The notes under the pieces are model-generated. The model was given only the letters and a program-made list of their open reading frames with translations, was not told the origin of the DNA and ran no database searches. Made by a program: the position numbers and the translations under genes. 64,000 nucleotides of DNA from Dasyornis broadbenti. Lineage: Eukaryota; Chordata; Aves; Passeriformes; Dasyornithidae. The DNA lies in assembly GCA_013397935.1 (NCBI GenBank), contig VZRN01004248.1, forward strand, positions 1,519,485 through 1,583,484, given 5' to 3'. Shown here in pieces: positions 40,668 to 50,621 of this stretch. Numbering within the stretch: position 1 is the first letter of the stretch; the number at the start of each line of letters is the position of its first letter.

Positions 40668-41689
40668 AGTTTTCCACAATTGTTTCACTACCTGCCCTCA
40701 TGGTACAGGCGTATTTGAATTTGGCAGAGCTGTTTAGTGTGAATCTGATGAGATCTAATCAACTGGTGGTGTTGGTAGGGTATAAGTCTGCATTTTGGGG
40801 TAGCCAAGACCAATATTACCAAGAATAAAGTACCTGGTATTCATCATTATTAGATGAACGTATCTTTATGTCAGAACTAACTACAGTTCTGAATTTGCTA
40901 TATTAGGGGAGAAAAGTCTACAAATAAAAAGTAAAAATACATAGCACAGTTCTCTGTTTCAGGGATAATGCTTGAAAGCCAGTATTTTATCAACATAGCA
41001 GTGTTATACAGGGGGAGTTTGGGAAATCCCTGAAATGAGATGGTTCTCCCAGCAGGTGGCAACGGAATGACAGAAAGCAGTTCTGCAGGGAACACACGGA
41101 GACACTGAAATCTTCATTCACTTACTGAAGAATGCTGAACTGGTACAGAAGGAGCAAAGTGGTGCAGGCAACTGCCCTAGTTTGGTATCAGAATGTTGGG
41201 GTGATGCCTCCAGATCTGTGCTGCAATAAACACTGCAATAAGAATCAAATTTCTTTCTGTGTTTGGACAGACAAGTGAGAGTCTGTACTGAAAGCTGTCC
41301 CATACTGCTGACAGCCTGGATGACTGCACATGGAAAGAGAAGCAATAAAAGTAAATTGAAATGTTAATAGAGAAACCAGGAGATCATTTAAAAGCGCTGG
41401 TAGAGCGCACTTCAGAATGGTAACTATGTTTACTTTCCAGATCTCTATTTTTGCTTTTCTTCTATCCTCTTTTCCTTCAAGTTTTGGAATTTAGGAGTGA
41501 TTTTCATCTGCACAAGCACATCTCGGCAGAACAGGGAACTGGCGTGGTGTGTGTCTTGTAGGTGATGTAAAATCCTGAGGTGTTAGCACAGAGTGCGATG
41601 TGTTCCACGGGCACAGCCCAAGTGAATAAATGCACTGAGCTGGAAGGCTGGGGTGTCTGTGAGCCCTGCCTGCGTGGCTGGATTTGCAC
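40668..41689. other. PEX26-TUBA8 intergenic, no gene seen
   Basis: Ordinary noncoding DNA with no frame of interest. The two genes point the same way and are about 1.3 kb apart from the PEX26 poly(A) signal to the TUBA8 start codon. Confidence 0.5.
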
Positions 41690-41877
41690 AGGAGGTGTTG
41701 GGAGGGCAGGAGGCAGCGGTGCCGCAGGGTGACCTCTTCCCCACGGCGCTGTGACACTGAAGCGCGGCAGCAGGTGCCGGGTGCCGGGCCCTGGGTGCCT
41801 CCCGCCCGCAGCCCAGCCAGGCTCTGGCACAGAGCTGCCAGCGAGCCCAGAGGGAGGGAAACACCGCTGCAGACACC
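41690..41877 (+). promoter_or_regulatory. TUBA8: TUBA8 promoter and 5' UTR
   Basis: GC-rich stretch directly before the ATG-only first exon. I see no clear TATA box at the expected distance. The start site cannot be fixed from sequence. Confidence 0.5.
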
Positions 41878-41880
41878 ATG
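41878..41880 (+). CDS. TUBA8: TUBA8 exon 1 coding part (ATG only)
   Basis: ACACC-ATG directly followed by GTAAGGGG. The next exon begins CGTGAGTGC (Arg-Glu-Cys). A first exon carrying only the initiator is standard for vertebrate alpha-tubulin genes. Confidence 0.93.
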
Positions 41881-44800
41881 GTAAGGGGGATGTGGGAGCA
41901 GCAGTCATGTGGGCATTGGGAGGGCTGTGGGCGAGGGAAGGCAGGGGGAACTGCTCTTGCTCTCAGTAGGTTGTGCCAACCCTGGTCTCACGCACCATTT
42001 GCCACGTAAGGACATGAGAAAGGAGTGGCAGGAAATCCCAGTGAAGCATTACGGCATTAAGTTTTATTCACAGTCCCTAATTAGTGGAATTATGAGATGA
42101 ATTAGATGTGGAGGCTTAGCTGTTTGGTACTTTCCGTTGTGACCACATTTTCTCAACAACAGTTGATTTTCATATGAGATAATTTTTCTTAGAAATAAAC
42201 CAAGAAAAGTTACTTACCTTTATGTCTGTTTCAAATTGATTTAGCCCCAATGGCTATACTGTCCATGGCTATATGGTGAATTCATTTCACTACACCCGCA
42301 GTTATAATTGTCAGGGCTAACCCAGAAGTATTTGCTTTACAATTCTGTTTGTGAACTTACGAAATCCAGCACCAGGACCTTCATGCTCCTGTATTTCTAA
42401 GTGTACAGGATTTTGGAGCAATCAACACCTGCCTACTTTAGCCTGGTGTTACACAGTTTTCTTTTCCTGGTTGCCAGAGAAACAATGTTCAAAACGATGC
42501 AGATAAACAATGTTCAAAACGATGCAGATAAACACACTATACTGCAATGGCACTGCCTGGTGAGCAAGGGGCCTGTGATGTAAAATTAATGGCTGTTCAG
42601 GAGCTGGAAGGAACATTTGTTTCAACCAAGAAAATCTGAAACAATTTCCTTAGGTGAATATTGCTGAAAGTAGTTGTTTCAAGAGCTAGTGCGCTAGCCT
42701 GCTGTCAGAGGGTAGACGGATCAAAAGACATCACCTGCCTTGGGTTACATAAGGGTGAAGGAGACCATGTGGCTGTGTCAGGTTCCAGCCAGGGGTAAAA
42801 ATAAACTGAACTGGGATGTGCTCCTCTGCAGGGCCAATCTAGGAGGAAAGGTGGGGTGTATGTAATTGAAATTATTTTTTCCTGACCGTTTTAATATACT
42901 TCTACAGTAGGGCACTCAGATCTTGAACTGTTAAAGAACTGTCCCAGTGTCTGGCCTGAGCATGTGCGGTCTCATTGTGGTGGTGGGGCTGAACAACCAA
43001 ATGAACAACTGACAGTGACAATTCACAGATTTTTTGGAAAAGCCATACACTGGGAAAATGTAACCACTGGGAATAAGGAGGACTAAGGTACACTGTTTTT
43101 TCTCACCCTGCCTCTTCTCTCTCCCCTTAGCGTGAGTGCATCTCTGTTCACGTTGGCCAGGCTGGAGTCCAGATAGGAAATGCATGCTGGGAACTCTTCT
43201 GCCTGGAACATGGCATTCAGCCAGACGGCACCTTCAAGGACCTGCAAGATAAACTCAGCTGTGATGACTCTTTTACCACATTTTTCAATGAAACAGCCAC
43301 TGGGAAGCACGTGCCACGGGCTGTAATGGTGGACTTGGAACCAACTGTAGTAGGTCAGTATAGAAATAAACCTGCAAAATGGAGATGAGATTGCTTTTTC
43401 TCATGTCACTGTGGTGTGCTACCAGTATCCACAGGCACAAAGCAGCCCTTTGTACCTTGCTCTGCCACTAGGTAGCATGAAATTAATTTTCCTGTGACAC
43501 AGAATGCCAGATTCTGTCACAGGTGTTACAAGCATAGGAACAGGAGGATCCCCAGCAGTTTATTTGAAGGTATATGTGGTGTGTACAACTTCTCTTTGCA
43601 TCAACATTTAACTTTTGGGTTTGTTTATCATGACATTTTTGCCATTCAAATTCTGCTTTTCTTCAGTTTGGATTCAAAGTAGGAACCTGACAGTGTCCTT
43701 CCAATAACAGAAGAATGTCTAAAAGCTGGGACACCTGAATTTCTTCACACTTTTTTTCTGGGGACTTGTGGATGCAGGCTGTACTTGCCACTGACAAGTT
43801 CATGAGAAGATAAATTCTGTGGCTTGATTGAACATGCACTATAAATCAACTTAATGCAGCAATGAAAAAATGCTCCGGAAACATTTCCCTTCATCACCAT
43901 CCCTTTTTTGGCATCATGACCTCCTGTGACTGAGAGCATGCATTGATGCCAACAACAATCAGAACTTGTTGGCACTGCAGCACATGCAACTTCTTACCAT
44001 TTGTCTTTCTTCTTCAGATGAAGTACGGGCTGGCACCTTCCGGGAACTTTTTCATCCAGAACAGCTGATCACTGGAAAGGAAGATGCAGCCAATAACTAC
44101 GCCCGTGGCCACTACACCATTGGCAAGGAAAGCATTGATATGGTGCTGGACCGTGTCCGTAAGCTGGTAAGCCCCGGTAGTTTTGAAACAGCAGTTAGGA
44201 CTCCGCAGAAGAAAGAAGGGCAGAACTCACAGCTTGTTAACTGCAAATAAAACCTGTGGTTCAGAGAAGAGATTGCGAGTCATACAGACTATGTAATGCG
44301 AGCAGTCCAATAGAGAGAAGCCCAGTAGTTCACATCCCAGCTGTATGCCTCCAGGCATTTTTATAAAGCGGTTTTGAATATGTAATTTTTGATTATTAAC
44401 ACAGCCCTAGAGCACCAACCCTGACACCAAAGGGTGGATTTTGCAGTAGTACATTGCTGATTTCAGCTGGAATAACTGAGAGAAGTGTGAAGTCTAGAGA
44501 GGGAGATGGCCTAGACAGATACGGCTCCCTATGTTGTAACTTGAGAGAGTGAGGAAAGCAAAGGTTGGAATTATCACCAGCCCTTTCTCAGGAAAACCTG
44601 ACATGAAATCTATGCTGCATATTGCCGATGGCTGCTCACTCCTTCAGCTCAGGATAAGCTCACATAGTGAAGTCTTTTCCTATTTTTCAGCCCATACTCT
44701 TTCACTTTCTCTTTTGCTTTCTAGACTGATGCCTGTTCTGGGCTGCAAGGATTTCTGATCTTCCACAGCTTTGGTGGTGGTACCGGCTCTGGTTTTACCT

Positions 44801-46494
44801 CCTTACTGATGGAACGCCTCTCTGTGGATTATGGAAAGAAGTCCAAACTGGAGTTTGCCATCTACCCAGCCCCTCAGGTCTCCACTGCTGTGGTGGAACC
44901 CTACAACTCCATCCTGACCACGCACACCACGCTGGAGCATTCGGACTGCGCCTTCATGGTGGATAACGAGGCCATCTACGACATCTGCCGCCGGAACCTG
45001 GACATCGAGCGCCCCACGTACACCAACCTGAACCGCCTGATCAGCCAGATCGTGTCCTCCATCACCGCCTCGCTGCGCTTCGACGGCGCCCTCAACGTGG
45101 ACCTGACCGAGTTCCAGACCAACCTGGTGCCCTACCCACGCATCCACTTCCCCTTGGTGACCTACGCGCCCATCATCTCCTCGGACAGAGCGCATCACGA
45201 GCAGCTCTCGGTGGCTGAGATCACCAACGCCTGCTTCGAGCCGTCCAACCAGATGGTGAAGTGTGACCCAAGGCACGGCAAGTACATGGCCTGCTGCATG
45301 CTCTACCGCGGGGACGTCGTCCCCAAGGATGTCAATGTCGCCATTGCTGCCATCAAGACCAAGAGAAGCATCCAGTTTGTGGACTGGTGTCCAACAGGCT
45401 TCAAGGTGAGTAGAGCTGCCATGAGCTTCTCTTTAGTGTTTAAAGTTCAGTCTAGTAGAAAACCTGTATTTAACGTTTTCAATCTTGTGTATTTCCCACT
45501 GAACATGGGGAAATACAGATATTTCCTAATGAATGTAAGAAGGATGCATTTAGATAAAATGTGTCTTTTCTCCTTTGGACATCCCACAGACACAGGCTCC
45601 TGCATATTTAAATATGTGAAAATTTGAAGTGTATATGAGTTAAAATTTAAAGAAGTTTTGATTGCACACCTGACCTTTGGAACAGCCAATGAGTGTTGCC
45701 TCTGAAGTACAATCTAAAAATTAAGGAAATATCAAAACTGATAAAATTAATAAAGGAACTGCTGATATTGCAGAATCTCTTAGTTAACCAAGAAATATAA
45801 TACAGCTTCTCCCCACTGGCTACACAGCAGTGTGGGGAAACATATTTTCAACAATAATACAGACATTAACAGTGGAAAATTATTTGTCATACGAACAGTT
45901 CCTTTAACAATGAAAACTTTCAACTGGGAACCACTTTTTATGTCAGTTTCTAGAGTATCTTGGTGAAACTCTATGTTCAGCATTGAGTTGCTGCTAAGAA
46001 AGCTACAAACTTGTCAGTGTACATTAAACAGAAGGATAGTGTAGATATTAACATGAGTGTGTATTATACTCTTTGACATTTGTAATGGCATTTGCCTCTG
46101 GCACCTCTCTTCCCCAGAATCTGTAACTTTACTCACATTTCTTCAGCTCTTTGCCTGCCTCCTGCTCCTGCTTTTCCACATCCTCCTCTCACATTCCCGT
46201 TTCCAGGTTGGGATCAACTACCAGCCTCCTACGGTTGTTCCTGGTGGAGACCTAGCCCGAGTCCAGCGGGCAGTCTGCATGCTGAGCAACACCACGGCCA
46301 TTGCCGAGGCTTGGGCAAGGCTTGACCACAAGTTCGACCTGATGTACGCCAAGAGAGCTTTTGTGCACTGGTATGTGGGTGAAGGTATGGAGGAGGGAGA
46401 GTTTGCAGAGGCCCGAGAGGACCTGGCTGCCCTGGAAAAGGACTATGAAGAAGTGGGAACTGATTCATTTGAAGAAGAGAACGATGGGGAGTAA
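41878..46494 (+). CDS. TUBA8: Tubulin alpha-8 chain
   Basis: Alpha-tubulin, the GTP-binding microtubule subunit. Exons join 41878-41880 (ATG only), 43131-43353, 44018-44166, 44725-45405 and 46207-46494, giving 447 residues. The split after ATG and exon sizes of 223, 149 and 681 are those of vertebrate alpha-tubulin genes. Landmarks are the N-terminal MREC autoregulation motif, the tubulin signature GGGTGSG (142-148) and Glu254, which drives GTP hydrolysis in the next beta subunit. It is TUBA8 rather than TUBA1 because of the GTF insert around residue 35, the lack of Lys40 (Gln here) and the tail DSFEEEN. Synteny between PEX26 and USP18 agrees. The tail stops at NDGE, two residues short of the family's usual GEEF ending; see the finding on the stop codon. 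Confidence 0.97.
42481..42530. repeat. Exact 25-bp tandem duplication in TUBA8 intron 1
   Basis: Two identical adjacent copies of a 25-bp unit beginning aacaatgttcaaaacg. A third copy starts (aacac) and diverges. The identity suggests a recent event. Confidence 0.92.
43131..43353 (+). CDS. TUBA8: TUBA8 exon 2
   Basis: Begins RECISVHVGQAGVQIGNACW after CTCCCCTTAG and ends phase 1 before GTCAGT. The 35-45 loop reads TFKDLQDKLSC. Position 40 is Gln, so the lumenal acetylation site of TUBA1-type tubulin is absent, as in the TUBA8 family. Confidence 0.96.
44018..44166 (+). CDS. TUBA8: TUBA8 exon 3
   Basis: After TTCTTCAG. Completes Asp76, then EVRAGTFRELFHPEQLITG through DMVLDRVRKL, ending at codon 125 before GTAAGC. 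It carries the conserved loop and helix before the nucleotide-binding signature. Confidence 0.96.
44725..45405 (+). CDS. TUBA8: TUBA8 exon 4
   Basis: Codons 126-352, the bulk of the GTP-binding and intermediate domains. Contains GGGTGSG (142-148), the MVDNEAIYDICRRNLDIERP stretch and LTEF with Glu254. GC content is far higher than in the flanking introns. The antisense frame of 157 codons here is only a shadow of this exon. Confidence 0.97.
46207..46494 (+). CDS. TUBA8: TUBA8 exon 5 with early stop
   Basis: After TTTCCAG. Encodes VGINYQPPTVVPGGDL through the acidic tail DSFEEENDGE, with the stop at 46492-46494. The codons directly after the stop are TTT and TAA, which match the Phe and stop expected if the current stop were a Glu codon. 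Confidence 0.96.
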   Translation, partial: VGINYQPPTVVPGGDLARVQRAVCMLSNTTAIAEAWARLDHKFDLMYAKRAFVHWYVGEGMEEGEFAEAREDLAALEKDYEEVGTDSFEEENDGE

Positions 46495-46950
46495 TTTTAA
46501 AATACACTTTGTTCCTAGTGAGCACAGAATTGTCTCTGTGTCACTGCATTGCATGTGTCAACAATTAGGTCACCTTTTTTGTGTGCTGTAGCATAAATTT
46601 AGGAGAGGTCGTACAGTGACTTTTTTATTCTCTAAATAACAGGCAAATTATCCTGTAAGATACCATCAGATGTAGTAATGCTCCACCACTCCCAGCAGTG
46701 CAAAAAGACTTGCTGTTCCTTGCACATTTAATGTGAACCTCTTTAAGCTCTAATGTACACGATAAACTCACTACATTCAATGCGGGTCATCCCAAAAAGC
46801 TGCAGAACCCTGCTTTCTGCTCCTGCATAGAGCCAACAAAGGGACAACCCAAACGTCTGCCAAAGCCAGGATTCCATGCATCCTCAATCAGCTACTCTGC
46901 CAGTTATGACACTCTCCATGGTGTTAATAAATTCCCAGTGAATTAATGCA
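46495..46950 (+). other. TUBA8: TUBA8 3' UTR
   Basis: Runs to just past AATAAA at 46926-46931. The minisatellite begins only about 35 bp beyond the signal, so the cleavage site probably abuts it. Confidence 0.6.
46926..46931 (+). terminator. TUBA8: Poly(A) signal of TUBA8
   Basis: Canonical AATAAA about 430 bp after the stop codon. Confidence 0.6.
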
Positions 46951-46965
46951 TGAGTGCCCAATTAC

Positions 46966-47140
46966 CTCACATTTCCTGTGCTTTCTTCCCCTCACGTTTC
47001 GCGCCCTTTTTTCCTCTCACGTTTCCCGCCCTTTTTATCCCCCTCACATTTCCCGTGTTTTCTTCCCCTCACGTTTCCTGCCCTTCTTTCTCTTCTTTTT
47101 CCTGCCATTTTCCGCCTCATGTTTCCCGCACTGTTCTCCT
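46966..47140. repeat. 25-bp pyrimidine-rich minisatellite
   Basis: Units starting CTCAC(G/A)TTTC begin at 46966, 46991, 47016, 47043 and 47068, with a further clear one at 47116. The period is 25 bp (one of 27). About seven diverged units, one very degenerate near 47092. Confidence 0.88.
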
Positions 47141-47149
47141 CCATTTAAA

Positions 47150-47640
47150 TACTTCAAATATTGGGAAAAGGAGGATTTCCCCTCAATTTATACCCTTAAA
47201 AATGAGGGAAAATGGGCATTCCCTTGCAATTTAAACCTTAAGATAATGAAAATGGGGGGTTTGCCCTCAACGCAAACCCATCAAAAGGCATCATAAAGCT
47301 TTTCCCCTTTCCTTTAAACCAGAAAATAACAATTCCCCATCAACTGATAACCCCTATATCATGGAAATGCAGATTTCCCCCTTTCCTTTAAACCAGAAAA
47401 TAACAATTCCCCATCAACTGATAACCCCTATATCATGGAAATGCAGATTTCCCCCTTTCCTTTAAACCAGAAAATAACAATTCCCCATCAATTGATACCC
47501 ATTATATCAGGGAAAAGGCAGGTTTTCCTTCAACTGATACCCTTAAAATCACAGGTGAAAGGGGATCTCTTCCAATTTAAATACAGACAATAACGGAAAA
47601 GGAGGTTTTCCCCTCAATTTAAACCGCTTTTTCCTCAAAC
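47150..47640. repeat. 42-bp minisatellite with 74-bp higher-order unit
   Basis: A motif like CAATTTAAACC or CAACTGATACC recurs at 47184, 47227, 47268, 47310, 47341, 47384, 47531, 47573 and 47615. Spacing is mostly 41-43 bp. In the middle, spacing alternates 42 and 32 to form a 74-bp composite unit, present in three copies starting near 47300, with the first two almost identical. Diverged 42-bp units flank it on both sides. Confidence 0.85.
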
Positions 47641-48220
47641 CCCTCTTTTTTTCTGGGGTCACTGCAATGCTTTAGGGAGGGCCTGGGAAGGTGAAATCGA
47701 AAAGAGAAATTAAAAGGATCTTCCCTGCACTCCCATGCGCTGTCCCACCTGCTCAGGTGTGCTGCTCCCAAGTCCCTACAGATATCCACACCCCTCCTTG
47801 TGACGCTTCAGGACAATTTTCAGTGCCCCTGCTGCCTCGGCTGAAGAGCTCGGACTGCTGAGAACTGAAGAGCTGTGCTGCCTGCGGCAGAGCCGGGCAG
47901 TGCGGGCAGGTTCCCCATCACCTGCACAGAGGGTGTGCGACTGGGACCCCTCCACAGGCACAGCTCTGGTGGGTTCCAGACAACCTCTCTGAAAGCCTCC
48001 TGTGTCCTGTCTCCTTCCCACGGCCCCGCGGAGCCGGGCGGGGCTGCACACAGGTACCTGACACGGGCCTGGCGCTGCCTGCTGCTCTCACCTGTGCTGA
48101 CGGATGAACCGTGTGTGCACGGTTGAGCCTCACAACGCCCTCCCGGCAAGGCGATCTGTATTAAAGCACAGAGAACCGGCAGTGAGCATCCCTCGGTGCT
48201 CTTTCTGGGAGTGCGCTCCG
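47641..48220. other. TUBA8-USP18 intergenic, no gene seen
   Basis: GC content rises steadily toward the USP18 island. Overlapping open frames on both strands are unrecognised and GC-driven. Confidence 0.5.
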
Positions 48221-48279
48221 TGCCGGGAGGCGGCGGGAGGCGGAGGGGCAGCCGCTGGAGGCGGCGCAGGGCGGCTGCG

Positions 48280-48291
48280 AGTTTCACTTTC
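48280..48291 (-). promoter_or_regulatory. ISRE (perfect core)
   Basis: AGTTTCACTTTC fits the consensus AGTTTCNNTTTC exactly (GAAANNGAAACT on the minus strand). STAT1-STAT2-IRF9 or other IRF dimers bind such sites. It is placed just upstream of USP18 exon 1. Confidence 0.85.
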
Positions 48292-48313
48292 TGTGTGCGC
48301 TGCCGGCCGAGCG

Positions 48314-48326
48314 GGAAATGAAAACT
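48314..48326 (+). promoter_or_regulatory. Second ISRE-like / IRF element
   Basis: GGAAATGAAAACT reads as GGAANNGAAA (ETS-IRF composite type), or as GAAANNGAAACT with one mismatch. It lies 22 bp after the first ISRE. Confidence 0.6.
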
Positions 48327-48461
48327 GCGGGCCGGGCGGGCGCTGCTGCAGCGGGGCCGCCCCGCTCCGCTCCGCCCCGCTCCGCCCGCGGCACTCTCGA
48401 GTCCCGTTGCCCTCCTGTTCTCCTCTGCCGAGCTGCTCCCGCTGCCCTCCTGTCCCTCCGG

Positions 48462-48545
48462 ATGAGCGGCCCCTCCGCGCCGCTGCTCCGCGGGCAGAGG
48501 CGCAGTGCGAGCCCCCGCTGTCCCTGGCCGGCAGGTGCGCTCTGA
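48462..48545 (+). other. Upstream ORF in USP18 5' leader
   Basis: ATG at 48462 opens a 27-codon frame with stop TGA at 48543-48545, before the exon 1 donor. If transcription starts upstream of 48318, an in-frame ATG there would extend it to 75 codons. The peptide is GC-driven and unlikely to be functional, but it could dampen translation of USP18. Confidence 0.45.
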
Positions 48546-48829
48546 GCGTGCGGTGCAGCTCGAAGCGCTGCTGCTCCTGCGGGAATTGGTAAGAAGCCTT
48601 TTTTTGCTGGCTTGTGAGATGGGATGCCAGTGGTGCCGTGTGTCAGGTGGGAATGAAATAGAAAGGGAAATAATGGAGAGTAGTTTAGCCGATTAAGTGG
48701 GAAGTCTCCTTTCAGTCGCATCCCAGAGGAGTGGGGAGGTGATGCGCTCTTTGGTGCTTTCTTCGCCTTAAGGGTGGGTCGTCACATTGAGTCCCTGCTG
48801 GAGCCCTTCGGGGAGCACCTCGTGGGGAC

Positions 48830-48990
48830 CAGAGAAACACAGAATGGTTTGGGTTGGAAAGCACCTTGAAGACCATGTAGTTCCAACCCTCCTGCTGAGG
48901 GCGGGGACAACTTCCACGAGAATAGATTGCTCAGAACCCCATCCAACCTGGCCTCCCGACCTGCAGCCAGCCCCAGCACCATCCACACCC
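48830..48990 (-). mobile_element. CR1 LINE 3' fragment, antisense
   Basis: Begins with the CR1 3'-end signature in reverse complement (cacagaatggtttgggttgg) and continues to 'catccaacctggcctcccg'. Lies in USP18 intron 1. The right end is approximate. Confidence 0.85.
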
Positions 48991-50530
48991 CAAGATGCCC
49001 CTGAGGGGAAAGGAGCTGACACGGAAAGGACGGCAAGTGCCAGAGGTGGGAGCATTTCTCGGACACAGGGGCACTTCGGGGTACAGGGTGTGAAGGCACA
49101 ACTTGGGGTTTGCCATGAGAAGCCGGTGTCTTGGGGGGGCAGATGGACTGTGGAGCAGCCCAGGGAGAAAGGGACAGCGCTGGGCTGGCTGAAGGAGGGC
49201 GAGTGCGAGGGTAGGTGATTGTGGGGTGGAAGGTGCCAGGAGGGCGTCGCTGCTCCTCGTTCCCTGCCCGGTGCTGGTGCAGTCGCTCGGCTCGGCCAAG
49301 CCATGTGTTCTGAGATACTGAGCTCTACCCCAGCCGGCAAAGGAAACTGAGAAATGACGCTGCTCCTCCAGGGAGAGAGGAGAAATGGGGGGCAGGAGGA
49401 GAGCCTGCTCCTCAGTTCCTTGGCTTATTCACCAGTTTTTTGTATACTTGTGCAGGGAAAAGTAGGTCAAATGCAAATCCTAGAAAGGCTGTGTTTGATA
49501 GCCAAAACCAGGCAGTTCCAAAGGTTGGGAAGTTCTATTCGTGTCCCTGTTCCCACAACAGGGCTCCTGATAGTGGTGACTGGGAGAGAATTCCATAGAA
49601 CCAGAGACACAAATCCTCCTGTATTCCCCTGCACCTTCCTGCCCTAAGATCCCTAAGATCTTTCCACCTTCTCCTCAAGATACCCAAAGCCATTTAGTCC
49701 CATGCTTGGACTTCAATCCCACCCATAATCCTATCTTTCCTGACGAAAGCTGTGACTTGCACGTTTGCTTTATCCCTGGTACACCCCTAGCTGTTTTTCA
49801 GCTCCCTCGGTGCTGCCTGTCCCTCTCCTTTCTGTCTCTTTCAACATCTCCCCTGCCTGTGAGCATCCCTCACCTTCTGGCTGATACTACACCATCTAAA
49901 CCCTGTGGCTCTCATAGTACAAGTCCAGATGGGCTCCCGCTCCAGCTGGGCTTTCAGAAACCTGAATGTGTCGTTAAATCATTTCCAGGAAAAGAGGCAG
50001 TGTGTGTTCGGGCTCTGTTTTGGCAGGGGAGAAATCAGATGAAATTATCTTTTCCTGCATAGCTGTTCTAATCACCAGGTTCAGGTATAAAATGTAATAT
50101 TCTTGAATCTATCTTTGAATGTTGGAGGTTTTTTCCCCCCCCCCAAATAAAGCTTCTCAGCAAATTTGACAATATTTAGTGAATCTTAGTGTGTGACACT
50201 TAGAGATGAAAAGTAATCTTCAAAAATAAAGAATCAAAATTACAGTTGGGAATAAGTTTACTTAAGCTTAAAGGTAATAATTGGGGAAAAAGATTAATTT
50301 CCAGTTTCTCTGCCTGAATCTTCAGTAACTTTGATATTTGACGCTCTTAGGCACAGTTAACCTATAAATATGCTTTTAAAGCAAAGATTTTCCTTTTTTA
50401 TGAAAGGCAGAACAAGGATTTTGCTTATTTCCCATTCTTAGTAACTTTTCTTCATTGTTTCAGTGCTTGGCCTTAGGTTGATTTTATGTGCTGTTTAATA
50501 TTTGCAAAATAATAATTTCTGAGCTTTTTT

Positions 50531-50621
50531 NNNNNNNNNNNNNNNNNNNNNNNNNNNNNNNNNNNNNNNNNNNNNNNNNNNNNNNNNNNNNNNNNNNNNN
50601 NNNNNNNNNNNNNNNNNNNNN
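50531..50621. other. Assembly gap (91 N) in USP18 intron 1
   Basis: Flanked by a T run on the left and C-rich DNA on the right (ccccccc with few interruptions), so the missing part is probably a homopolymer-rich simple repeat. Confidence 0.97.

Larger units (their letters stand above)
48221..48588 (+). promoter_or_regulatory. USP18: USP18 promoter, CpG island and noncoding exon 1
   Basis: CpG-dense region ending in a good donor at 48588 (GAATTG then GTAAGAAG). It contains two interferon-response-like elements at 48280-48291 and 48314-48326, consistent with USP18 being an interferon-stimulated gene. Transcription probably starts between about 48.33 and 48.45 kb, but that is inferred. A 27-codon upstream frame (48462-48545) lies within the exon. 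Confidence 0.7.

Noticed and set aside
44803..45276. 157-codon antisense ORF over TUBA8 exon 4
   Set aside because: A shadow of a GC-rich, strongly conserved coding exon on the other strand.
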